Part shown: positions 53,100 to 61,844 of the stretch, piece by piece
Layout of the letters: each line of letters starts with the position of its first letter
Numbering within the stretch: position 1 is the stretch's first letter
Origin: Treponema sp.
GTDB taxonomy: Bacteria; Spirochaetota; Spirochaetia; Treponematales; Treponemataceae
DNA length: 64,000 nucleotides
Direction of reading: 5' to 3'
NCBI GenBank assembly: GCA_016296575.1
Contig: JAEDJA010000001.1
Span: forward strand, 72,171 to 136,170
The notes under the pieces: generated by a model
The model's database searches: none
Told to the model about the DNA's origin: nothing
The model's input: only the letters and a program-made list of their open reading frames with translations
Made by a program: the position numbers and the translations under genes

Positions 53100-54483
53100 T
53101 TCAAAAACATATTCATTCTTTATTGATCAGCACGGTTGTGCCAAAAATCAGGTGGATGGAGAAATCCTTATTGGTCATCTGGAAAAAGCAGGTCACAAGC
53201 GGGTTTGTGATGCAGCTTTGGCAGATATTATTATCATTAATTCATGTGGTTTTATTCAGTCTGCAAAAGAAGAAAGTCTTGAATCCTTTTACGATGCAAA
53301 AAAAGCATATCCAGATAAGAAAGTAGTTATGGCTGGCTGTCTTTCGGAACGTTATGCTGATCTTTTTGAAGAATCAATTCCGGAAATGGACGGTATTTTT
53401 GGAAACGGAAAATTATCTGATATCGTAGATTTTGTTGAAAAAACAATGGAAGATTGCCGCCCAAAAATGAAGGCTCCTCAATCTGGTGTTTGCGGCGGTG
53501 ACAGACCTTTTATTAATAATTTTGCAGGTTCTGCCTACGTAAAAATTACGGAAGGCTGTTCAAATCATTGTGCTTTCTGTGCTATTCCTATTATTCGCGG
53601 TGAACTTAGAAGCCGAAAAATTTCTGATATTATAGATGAAATAAAGATTCTTTTAGGACGTGGTGTTTACGAAATTAACCTGATTGGTCAGGATCTTGCA
53701 GCTTATGGTACAGGTGCTACTGATACTGAAGAAGAAGGGAAAAACTTACGTGGTGACTCGCCGTTAAAAGTTCTCCTTGAAAAAATATGTGAAATTGAAG
53801 GTAACTTTGTTGTCCGCCTTCTGTACATTCATCCAGATCATTTTCCAATGGATATTCTTCCGCTGATGCAAAAAGATTCAAAACTTCTCCATTATTTTGA
53901 CATTCCTTTCCAGAGTGGAGATGATCAGATAATCAAAGCTATGAATCGCAATGGTACTGCACAAGGTTATGCTCTTATGGTTGAAAAAATCCGTCAGGCA
54001 CTTGGTGATGTTGTACTTAGAACCACATTTCTGACAGGCTTCCCTGGTGAAAAGAAAAATAATTTCTTAAATACTCAAAATTTCTTAAAAACAATCAGAC
54101 CAAACTGGTCAGGTACATTTGCCTATTCTCGGGAAGATGATACTCCGGCCTATAACATGAAGAAACAGGTTTCTTTTAGAAAAGCTCAGAAAAGGGCCAA
54201 TATTCTCCATGAAATTCAGGAAGAAATCACATTTGAAAAGCTTAATGAATTTATAGGTCAAAAGGTCTCTGTTCTGATTGAAGAAGTCATTCCTAATGAA
54301 GACGAAGGAATTGCAATAGGTCGTGCATGGTTTCAGGCTCCTGATGTTGATGGAAGTGTTGTTCTCCGTTATGAAAATGACGATCCAAAAGAAGCCTCTC
54401 TTGTAAAAGAAGGAAATGTTGTTTTTGCAAATATTTTGGGGACTGCTGGAGTAGATTTAGACGCCCGTTTAATTGTAGAATAG
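53092..54483 (+). CDS. rimO: Ribosomal protein S12 methylthiotransferase
   Basis: 463 aa radical SAM enzyme. N-terminal UPF0004 domain with QHGCAKNQVDGEIL, IINSCGFI and AGCLSER (three cluster cysteines). Radical SAM cysteines C156, C160 and C163 in GCSNHCAFC, followed by IPIIRGELRSR. A TRAM domain ends the protein. The start is TTG at 53092, overlapping the rodZ-like stop by eight bases; no in-frame ATG precedes the conserved Cys. A second methylthiotransferase, miaB, lies at 60322. Confidence 0.9.
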   Translation: MTSSKTYSFFIDQHGCAKNQVDGEILIGHLEKAGHKRVCDAALADIIIINSCGFIQSAKEESLESFYDAKKAYPDKKVVMAGCLSERYADLFEESIPEMDGIFGNGKLSDIVDFVEKTMEDCRPKMKAPQSGVCGGDRPFINNFAGSAYVKITEGCSNHCAFCAIPIIRGELRSRKISDIIDEIKILLGRGVYEINLIGQDLAAYGTGATDTEEEGKNLRGDSPLKVLLEKICEIEGNFVVRLLYIHPDHFPMDILPLMQKDSKLLHYFDIPFQSGDDQIIKAMNRNGTAQGYALMVEKIRQALGDVVLRTTFLTGFPGEKKNNFLNTQNFLKTIRPNWSGTFAYSREDDTPAYNMKKQVSFRKAQKRANILHEIQEEITFEKLNEFIGQKVSVLIEEVIPNEDEGIAIGRAWFQAPDVDGSVVLRYENDDPKEASLVKEGNVVFANILGTAGVDLDARLIVE

Positions 54484-54489
54484 AAATCT

Positions 54490-56709
54490 ATGGCACTGGA
54501 CGATTATCTTTCGCTTTTGAATCCTGAACAGATGGACGCGGTAGTTCATGATGGTAAATCTCTTCTGATTCTTGCAGGGGCTGGTTCTGGAAAAACCCGC
54601 GTAATTACCACTAAAATTGCCTGGCTTATTTCCCAGCGCGGCATTGATCCAAAAAGTATTCTTGCAGTTACCTTTACAAAAAAAGCAGCCAATGAAATGC
54701 GTGAACGTGCAATCCGCATGGATGAAAGAGCTTTTAAAACACAGATAAAAACTTTCCATTCTTTTGGTGCATGGTTTTTAAGGCACTATGCTAAAGATGC
54801 TGGTATTTCTGAAAATTTTACGGTTTATGATGATGAAGATTGTGCTACTCTGATAAAAAATGCAGTTCCATCTTTAACAGCAAAGACTGCAAAACAGGCT
54901 GCACACGAAATAAGTCTTGCAAAGGATTATTTTCTTACACCGGAAGATGATCTTTCCATTCTGGCAAGCGACCTTGACATCAACAGCATTTACGCAGCCT
55001 ATGAGAACCGCCTTCGTGCCACAGGAAATGTAGATTTTGGCGATCTTATTATGCTCCCTGTTTTTACAATGCAGCAGAACGAAAGGATAAAAAAGAATAT
55101 TCACAAGCATTTTAAAGTCATTCTTGTTGATGAATACCAGGACTCTAATATTGCTCAGTATAAATTACTTGAAGCTCTTTCCGGTGTTTCAGAAGGAAAT
55201 GATTGTTATGTATGCGCCGTAGGTGATGATGATCAGTCAATTTACGCTTTCCGTGGTGCTGAAGTAAAGAACATTCTTAATTTTTCCAAAACTTTTCCCA
55301 ATACAGATATTATCAAGCTTGAAAGAAATTATCGTTCTACTAAAGAAATTCTTGACTGTGCTTCAATTGCAGTAAGCCGTAACCAGAATCGACTTGGAAA
55401 AACACTTGTATCAGAACGTGGTGAAGGTAAAAAACCTGTTCTTGCCTTTTTGCCAAATCAAGAAGCAGAAGCACTTTTTGTGGCAGACTTGATAAGTCAG
55501 TCAGTTGAAGCAGGACGTGGGACATTCAGTGACTGGTGTATTACTTACAGAACAAATGCCCAGAGCCGAATTTTTGAAAAAGAATTTCTCCATCGGCAGA
55601 TTCCATATAAGGTTGTTGGCTCTTTAAAATTCCTTGAAAGGGAAGAGGTAAAAGATGTAATTGCTTATATGTCCCTTCTTGCAAACCCAAAAGATGAAGT
55701 TTCTTTCCGACGTATTGTAAATAAGCCGGTTCGTGGTATTGGATTAAAAAGTCAGGATAAAATTGTTTCTATGGCTCTTATGGAAATGGAAAATGATGAT
55801 GATGGAAATGTAGATTATATAGAAGTAACCCGCACAGTTTCTGTTTCCTTTACAAAAAAAGCCCATGAAGGAGCTGAGGAATTTATAAAACAGATGGAAA
55901 GTCTTCGAAACTGCTTTGTTCAGGAAGAAAAGCTTTCTTATCTTATGAAAAAAATTATTGCAATTACAGGACTTGATGAATACTACCGTGAAGAAGATAA
56001 AGCAGAAGGAACACAAAAAGTTCAGAACCTTGAAGAACTTGTGAATGCAGGTATTCCTTACGACTGCTCTATTGAAGGACTTAATTCTTTTCTTGATGAT
56101 GTGAACCTGGATCGTTCAATTGGTGAAAATCAGAATGATGAAGAAAATCAGAATAGTGTTACACTTATAACTCTTCATAATACAAAGGGCTTGGAATTTC
56201 CAAAGGTTGTAATTACCGGCCTTGAAGAGGGGACATTTCCTCGCCGTGATAAATACGGTGATGAGCTGGAGGAAGAGCGCCGTTTGTTTTATGTTGGCAT
56301 TACCCGGGCAATGGATGAGCTTTATGTTACAAGCTGTGCCATGCGTGCACTTTTTGGACGTACCGAAGTAATGGATCCAAGTATTTTTATTAAGGAAAGC
56401 CAGTCAGGATTTAAAATTATAGGACAGAAACCATTTTCTTTTTCATCTTCCAATGCAAAAATCGGCTATGGTGAAGACGGTGGCGGTACTTATGTTCAGA
56501 CACGGGAAGAATTCGGGGAAAAGCTTGAGTATGCGGAAAAATGGAAGAAGGGTACCCGGGTTTATTCCGATGATTTTGGCTACGGAAGTGTGACAGACCG
56601 CTATTTGAATGAAGGGGAATTTGTAATAAAGGTTCAATTTGAAACTGGAACTAAAAAGACTTATCTTCCTGAATATCAGATAAATGCCCTGATGATAGTA
56701 AAAGATTAG
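54490..56709 (+). CDS. UvrD/PcrA-type DNA helicase
   Basis: 739 aa superfamily 1A helicase. Motif I LAGAGSGKTRVIT, motif Ia AVTFTKKAANEMRERA, motif II VDEYQDSN, motif III GDDDQSIYAFRGA, motif IV LERNYRST, motif V TLHNTKGLEFPKVVITGLEE and motif VI FYVGITRAMDEL are all there. Repair or replication helicase; UvrD, PcrA and Rep cannot be separated by eye. Six-base gap after rimO; end of the operon. Confidence 0.93.
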   Translation: MALDDYLSLLNPEQMDAVVHDGKSLLILAGAGSGKTRVITTKIAWLISQRGIDPKSILAVTFTKKAANEMRERAIRMDERAFKTQIKTFHSFGAWFLRHYAKDAGISENFTVYDDEDCATLIKNAVPSLTAKTAKQAAHEISLAKDYFLTPEDDLSILASDLDINSIYAAYENRLRATGNVDFGDLIMLPVFTMQQNERIKKNIHKHFKVILVDEYQDSNIAQYKLLEALSGVSEGNDCYVCAVGDDDQSIYAFRGAEVKNILNFSKTFPNTDIIKLERNYRSTKEILDCASIAVSRNQNRLGKTLVSERGEGKKPVLAFLPNQEAEALFVADLISQSVEAGRGTFSDWCITYRTNAQSRIFEKEFLHRQIPYKVVGSLKFLEREEVKDVIAYMSLLANPKDEVSFRRIVNKPVRGIGLKSQDKIVSMALMEMENDDDGNVDYIEVTRTVSVSFTKKAHEGAEEFIKQMESLRNCFVQEEKLSYLMKKIIAITGLDEYYREEDKAEGTQKVQNLEELVNAGIPYDCSIEGLNSFLDDVNLDRSIGENQNDEENQNSVTLITLHNTKGLEFPKVVITGLEEGTFPRRDKYGDELEEERRLFYVGITRAMDELYVTSCAMRALFGRTEVMDPSIFIKESQSGFKIIGQKPFSFSSSNAKIGYGEDGGGTYVQTREEFGEKLEYAEKWKKGTRVYSDDFGYGSVTDRYLNEGEFVIKVQFETGTKKTYLPEYQINALMIVKD

Positions 56710-56738
56710 ACCTTTTGGATACATTTGGATACATCTAT

Positions 56739-56767
56739 TTGACAATACGTTTGTAATCGGTTATTAT
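56739..56767 (+). promoter_or_regulatory. Sigma70-type promoter of rny
   Basis: TTGACA (56739-56744) and TATTAT (56762-56767) with a 17-base spacer. Just upstream is a short direct repeat, TTTGGATACA twice at 56714-56733. Confidence 0.75.
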
Positions 56768-56840
56768 TTAACGGAAATTTTCCAAATTTTTTGTATTCAG
56801 ATGATTTGGAGAGTTGACCTACATTTGGAGACGAATAAAG

Positions 56841-58373
56841 ATGACTAATGTGATTTTGTACATCGTTCTCCCTGTTGCAGGTGTTGTACTTGGATGGATT
56901 ATTCGCTGGATTTATGCCAGATTTCAATTGTCTGCTTCTGAGCAGAAGGCTGAACGCGTAAAGCAGGACGCCATCAGAGAAGCTGAAGCACAGAAAAAAG
57001 AAATTATTTTAAATGCAAAAGATGAGCTCATTCGAGAACGCAACCAGCAGGAACGGGAGAACCGGGAACGACGTGCTGAAGTGCAGCGTTTTGAAGCCCG
57101 CGTAAACAAAAAAGAAGAACTTTTGGATCAGCGAGCAACAGAATTCGATAAAAAAGAGAAGGAAGTTGCTGAAAAAGCCTTACAGCTTACAAAAAAAGAA
57201 GAATTGCTGGCCAAACAGGAAGAACTTTATCGAACAGAACTTGAAAAAATTTCAGGCATGACAGCCCAGGAAGCCAAAGATTTAATTATCAAGGATCTTG
57301 AAAACGAGGCTCGTCATGATGCTCAGGCTCTTATCAACAAAATTGAACAGGAAGCACAGCTTACTGCAGATAAAAAAGCCAAAGATGTTCTTATTACAAC
57401 TATCCAGCGCATTGCACCGGAAACAACAAGCGATATTACTGTAACTACAGTTTCACTTCCAAGTGATGAAATGAAGGGACGTATTATCGGTCGTGAAGGA
57501 CGCAATATCCGTACACTGGAAACTCTTACTGGTGTTGATATCATCATTGATGATACACCTGAAGCAGTAGTTATTTCATGTTTTGATCCTGTACGTAAAG
57601 AAATAGCCAAGGAATCATTGGAACGCCTTATTTCTGACGGACGTATTCATCCTACACGCATTGAAGAAATTGTACAGAAAGTTACACATGAAATTCAGAA
57701 CAAAATTTACGAAGAAGGTGAAAAAGCCCTTTTTGATCTTGGTATCCATAACATGAATACAGAAGGTGTTCGTGCACTTGGACGACTTTATTTCCGTACA
57801 AGTTATGGTCAGAATGTTCTGAACCATTCAAAAGAAGTTGCTATGGCAGCTTCAATGCTTGCTGCTGAAATTGGTGTAAACCGGGAACTTGCTAAACGAG
57901 CTGCTATTCTTCACGATATTGGTAAAGGTGCAGAAAATGACAGTGACCAGAACCATGCAGAAGTAGGTGCTGAAATGGCACGTAAAATGGGTGAAGATCC
58001 AAAGGTTGTTAATGCCATTGCCGCTCACCATAATGATGTTGAAGCTACAAGTATTGAAGCAGTTATTGTTCAGATTGCCGATGCTATTTCAGCTGCACGT
58101 CCTGGTGCCCGTCGTGAAACCGTAGACAATTATGCAAAACGTCTTGAAAACCTTGAAGCTATTGCAGAAAGCTTCCCTGGCGTTGAAAAAGCTTACGCAA
58201 TTCAGGCCGGTCGTGAACTTCGTATTCTGGTAAACAATGAAAAGGTACCTGATAGCGAAGTAAAAGATCTGGCAAGAAATATTGCAAAACAGATTGAAAC
58301 AGATCTTCGTTATCCTGGACGAATCCGTCTTACAATGATTCGCGAAACACGAATTGTTGAATACGCAAGATAG
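56841..58373 (+). CDS. rny: Ribonuclease Y
   Basis: 510 aa membrane-anchored endoribonuclease that starts mRNA decay. N-terminal membrane helix (VILYIVLPVAGVVLGWII), long coiled coil (about 35-160), KH domain (GRIIGREGRNIRTLETLTG from 213) and HD domain (AILHDIGKGAENDSD, H358 and D359). ATG 56841 preceded by TTGGAG at suitable distance; the TTG at 56814 lacks support. Single gene under a strong promoter and closed by a long inverted-repeat element. Confidence 0.95.
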   Translation: MTNVILYIVLPVAGVVLGWIIRWIYARFQLSASEQKAERVKQDAIREAEAQKKEIILNAKDELIRERNQQERENRERRAEVQRFEARVNKKEELLDQRATEFDKKEKEVAEKALQLTKKEELLAKQEELYRTELEKISGMTAQEAKDLIIKDLENEARHDAQALINKIEQEAQLTADKKAKDVLITTIQRIAPETTSDITVTTVSLPSDEMKGRIIGREGRNIRTLETLTGVDIIIDDTPEAVVISCFDPVRKEIAKESLERLISDGRIHPTRIEEIVQKVTHEIQNKIYEEGEKALFDLGIHNMNTEGVRALGRLYFRTSYGQNVLNHSKEVAMAASMLAAEIGVNRELAKRAAILHDIGKGAENDSDQNHAEVGAEMARKMGEDPKVVNAIAAHHNDVEATSIEAVIVQIADAISAARPGARRETVDNYAKRLENLEAIAESFPGVEKAYAIQAGRELRILVNNEKVPDSEVKDLARNIAKQIETDLRYPGRIRLTMIRETRIVEYAR

Positions 58374-58390
58374 TTTTTATCACGTTGAAG

Positions 58391-58531
58391 AAGGGGCTGT
58401 CCAATAAGTTTGCATTACGGTGGTTGAGTTTACGATCCCTGAGCCATGTCGAAGGGTGGTATCCTGAGCCTGTCGAAGGGTCGAAACCACCACATTTAGT
58501 GTAGCGCTCATTACTTATTGGACAGCCCCTT
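58391..58531. repeat. GGGCTGTCC inverted-repeat element, longest copy
   Basis: The ends are a perfect 19-bp inverted repeat, AAGGGGCTGTCCAATAAGT (58391-58409) against 58513-58531, followed by eight T. Within it GGTGGTT pairs with AACCACC. The interior holds two related tracts, CCCTGAGCCATGTCGAAGGG and CCTGAGCCTGTCGAAGGG, absent from the other copies. It follows rny by 17 bases and can terminate it. It resembles a MITE, with nested insertions. Confidence 0.88.
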
Positions 58532-58571
58532 TTTTTTGTGCCTAATTATTTGCAAGCAGAATTGGAGAAAA

Positions 58572-60299
58572 ATGCATCCTTTGCCGATAATAATAGGTAT
58601 GGAAGACGGAATTAATAAGTCCAATTTTGATCGTTTAGTTGCAGGTTTAAGCACAGAAGAACGCCAAAATCTGCTTAGAAAATTAAATGCCTCAAGCACC
58701 CCTGTAGAATTTTCCGAAAGCTCCAGGGGATTTGATAAGTTTACTGGTACACTGAAACTTCGTCTCGAAAAGGAATCTTTAATTTACAGAATAGTTTTGT
58801 GGTTCCGATCCATGTTTTCTAAAAAACCAATGGTTGAACTTTACAATGATGATGTTCTTCTTGGTCTTGCACGAAAAATAAACCGTGATCATCCAGGTGT
58901 TCTTGATGTTAAAAATGAACTTCTTGATTCACTTTTTTATGATGCTCTTAAAAACATGAAAGAAGCTGCAGATTTTTTTAAGCCATATATGCTTCTTGTA
59001 AATGATGATCCAGGAGCATTTTATGTATTTCTAAGTTCCTTTATTGTTCCAGAACTTGCTGATCAGATAAACGCATCAGTTGATCCATATAACCTGCCAC
59101 CTGAATCTCGTCCTACTCAGGAATTGAGACTGGAAATTTTACGTAAACTGGATGATATGCAGAAAAACTTAAAAGGAAATGCTAAAGCTGATTTATATGC
59201 AGCGGTTCAGACTACGGCCTGGCTGTCGGATTTTTCAGTGCTTCCATACATTCACTTTCTTGCTCAGTTTACTGATATCAGGTCTGGAATCTATACTTGT
59301 CCTTATAAAAATGCAAGGGTAGATTTTGACTCTTTTGCCCGGCTTTTTGAAAAAACAGTCTATGTTTCTAACGAAGTTCTTGAAAGTATATTTTTATATT
59401 CACAACGAAAAGAAATCACCAAAACACATTTTGATGAAGATGTTGTGAATGCTACAAGAAGCTTTCTTGCAAAAGCTCATAGTTTCCTTGCATCAATAAA
59501 AACTTTTCTTTCAATATGTCCAGTTTCCCTTATGGGTAAGGTAATCAATCAAAATTATGACTGGACCTGTGATACCTGGGGTGGAAGTGAAGACTGGTTT
59601 GCAAAATATAAAAATCAGTGGCGAAAAATTGTGGATTTGAGATGGAATCAGTGGATTCGCGACAAGAAAAAGGAAACGTTGGAAATTGGATTAAAAAAAG
59701 ATTTTGGGCTTGATTCTTTTCCGCAGATTCCTTTCCGTCCGTGGGCTAAACTTTGGGGAGGAGTGCCATTTTCCTGCGAGCTTACAGGAGGTTTTTTGTA
59801 CTGGCTTTTTGATGAAGAGTTTGATTTTATTATGTCTACTCTGAATCTTCTGGTTATGGAAGGCGTGTTCTTTAAGAATGAAAACCGTACTGAATTCTCA
59901 GAAAATCTGAATGAATTTTCTCAGGTTGGAGCAGACATGCGTGCTCTTTTTGAAAGTCTAGATACAAAGGGTTCAGTTGGGGAAGTTTTTGCTAAAATGC
60001 AGAACAGTTCACTTAGAACTTTCCAGTCACAACAGACAATTGAAGCCTTGGTAACTGAAGTTGAAAATCAGATTAGAAATGCAATTAAAAAAATTGGAAA
60101 TGCATTGCGAAATATGGAACTTGTTTTCAAAGGAATATACGATGATAAAAAGGATGGTGTTCATTCTGGTCTTCAGAATATTAACAGTATCCGAGGTCAT
60201 GATAATGCAAAATTCCGTGATGATTTGCGCAGAACCCGTGAAATTTTATCGCAAACATTGTATTATTTAAGGGAACTCGAACCAATCGAATCAAAATAA
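58572..60299 (+). CDS. Conserved hypothetical protein, DUF5312-like
   Basis: 575 aa. No catalytic motif that I can name; probably a spirochaete-restricted protein, resembling DUF5312 members by size and start (GMEDGINKSNFDRLVAGLST), which I recall only loosely. Largely helical; a hydrophobic patch (LIYRIVLWFRSMF) near residue 70 might touch the membrane. It ends with long helices (FRDDLRRTREILSQTLYYLR). ATG 58572 has TTGGAGAAAA before it; 58599 is an alternative. 22 bases separate it from miaB. Confidence 0.72.
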   Translation: MHPLPIIIGMEDGINKSNFDRLVAGLSTEERQNLLRKLNASSTPVEFSESSRGFDKFTGTLKLRLEKESLIYRIVLWFRSMFSKKPMVELYNDDVLLGLARKINRDHPGVLDVKNELLDSLFYDALKNMKEAADFFKPYMLLVNDDPGAFYVFLSSFIVPELADQINASVDPYNLPPESRPTQELRLEILRKLDDMQKNLKGNAKADLYAAVQTTAWLSDFSVLPYIHFLAQFTDIRSGIYTCPYKNARVDFDSFARLFEKTVYVSNEVLESIFLYSQRKEITKTHFDEDVVNATRSFLAKAHSFLASIKTFLSICPVSLMGKVINQNYDWTCDTWGGSEDWFAKYKNQWRKIVDLRWNQWIRDKKKETLEIGLKKDFGLDSFPQIPFRPWAKLWGGVPFSCELTGGFLYWLFDEEFDFIMSTLNLLVMEGVFFKNENRTEFSENLNEFSQVGADMRALFESLDTKGSVGEVFAKMQNSSLRTFQSQQTIEALVTEVENQIRNAIKKIGNALRNMELVFKGIYDDKKDGVHSGLQNINSIRGHDNAKFRDDLRRTREILSQTLYYLRELEPIESK

Positions 60300-60321
60300 T
60301 ACATATATTTTCAGGTAAAAC

Positions 60322-61701
60322 ATGACTTATTTCTTTGAAACTTATGGATGCCAGATGAATATTGCGGAATCTGCATCAATTGAACAGCTTTTTATTTCCC
60401 GAGGATGGGAAAAGTCTGAGTGTGCTGAATATGCAGATATTGTTGTAATCAATACTTGTTCTGTACGTGCTACTGCAGAAAACCGCATCTTTGGACGATT
60501 GGGCTGGTATGCCGGTCTTAAAGCTGTAAGAGCCTGTCACCCTGAAGCAAAAAATAAATCACTTGAAAAAGCAGCTGAATATGTTAAAGACGGAGCAAAA
60601 CCCCTTACTCTTGTTGTAACCGGTTGCATGGCTGAACGGCTTCTTGAAAGTCTTAAAAAAGATCATCCATTTATTGATTATGTTGTTGGTACTTATGCCA
60701 AGAAAAATTTTGGTAAAATAATAGATGAAGTGGAAGGAAAACTAGATCCTACGCTTATTGATGACAGTGAAAAATACAAGTTTGCAGCAGTTTCTTATGA
60801 GCCTGGAAGCTTTTCTTCTTATGTTCCAATTATGCACGGCTGTAACAATTTTTGTTCTTACTGCATTGTACCATATGTTCGTGGACGTGAAACCAGTCGT
60901 TCTATAGACGAAATCATTTCTGAAATTGATGTTCTTTCAAAATATAATGTGCGTGAAATCTGTCTTCTTGGTCAGAATGTTAATTCTTACAATTACAACG
61001 GTGTGGATTTTGCCGAACTTTTGAAACGTATAGAAAATCGCATTAAAGAAACTGATTCTCCTATTGGCTGGGTTCGTTTTATGTCCAGTCACCCTAAAGA
61101 TTTGTCTGACAATGTTATCGATGTTATTTCAAAATCAAAAATTATCTGTCACCATATTCATCTTCCGGTTCAGCATGGTTCCAGTCGAATCCTTTCTGAA
61201 ATGAACAGAAAATATACCCGGGAACAATATCTTGAAACAATTGCAAAAATTAAAAAAGCCATACCTGATGTCTCTTTAACTACAGATATCATGATGGGCT
61301 TTCCTGGTGAAACAGATGAAGATGTAGAAGAAACACTTTCCCTTATGAAGGAAGTCCGATATGAAAATGCTTTCATGTATTATTATAATGTACGTGAAGG
61401 AACTCCTGCTGCAAAAATGAAGAATCAGATTCCAGTAAAAATCAGAAAAGAGCGTCTGCAGAAGGTAATTGATCTTCAGCTAAAGATTACAGCTTCTGAG
61501 ATGGAAAAACGAAAGGGCAGTGTGGAAAAAGTTCTTGTAGAATCTGTGAGCCGTGATAATAAGGAAGAACTTCTTGGAAAAACAGAAAGAGATGAAAGAG
61601 TTGCTTTCAAGGCTTCAAAGGATCTGATTGGAAAATTTGCAACAGTTAAAATTAACGAACTGAGTGGAAATACCTTCCGCGGAAGTCTCTGGGGTAAATA
61701 A
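60322..61701 (+). CDS. miaB: tRNA-2-methylthio-N6-dimethylallyladenosine synthase
   Basis: 459 aa. ETYGCQMNIAES, NTCSVRATAENR and TGCMAERL carry the three N-terminal cluster cysteines. Radical SAM cysteines C174, C178 and C181 in GCNNFCSYCIVPYVRGRE, then LLGQNVNSY and a TRAM domain. MiaB thiomethylates A37 of tRNAs that read UNN codons. Insertion YAGLKAVRACHPEAKNKSLE near residue 62 is unusual. Co-directional with the hypothetical gene and convergent with fusA. Confidence 0.93.
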   Translation: MTYFFETYGCQMNIAESASIEQLFISRGWEKSECAEYADIVVINTCSVRATAENRIFGRLGWYAGLKAVRACHPEAKNKSLEKAAEYVKDGAKPLTLVVTGCMAERLLESLKKDHPFIDYVVGTYAKKNFGKIIDEVEGKLDPTLIDDSEKYKFAAVSYEPGSFSSYVPIMHGCNNFCSYCIVPYVRGRETSRSIDEIISEIDVLSKYNVREICLLGQNVNSYNYNGVDFAELLKRIENRIKETDSPIGWVRFMSSHPKDLSDNVIDVISKSKIICHHIHLPVQHGSSRILSEMNRKYTREQYLETIAKIKKAIPDVSLTTDIMMGFPGETDEDVEETLSLMKEVRYENAFMYYYNVREGTPAAKMKNQIPVKIRKERLQKVIDLQLKITASEMEKRKGSVEKVLVESVSRDNKEELLGKTERDERVAFKASKDLIGKFATVKINELSGNTFRGSLWGK

Positions 61702-61711
61702 AAATTTGGAA

Positions 61712-61834
61712 ATAGGGATGCCCAATAAGTTTGCATTACGGTGGTTGAGTTTATCGAAACCACCACATTTAGTGTAGCAGTCATTTCGACGAGCTCAATG
61801 AGCGCTACACTCATTACTTATTGGACAGCCCCAT
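61712..61834. repeat. GGGCTGTCC inverted-repeat element between miaB and fusA
   Basis: Imperfect ends ATAGGGATGCCCAATAAGT (61712-61730) and ACTTATTGGACAGCCCCAT (61816-61834), followed by eight T. GTTTGCATTACGGTGGTTGA and CCACCACATTTAGTGTAG match the element at 58391. It also holds two GTAGC-to-CATT stretches, one with a TCGACGAGCTCA interruption, which points to internal duplication. It may terminate both convergent genes. Confidence 0.85.
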
Positions 61835-61844
61835 TTTTTTTGTC

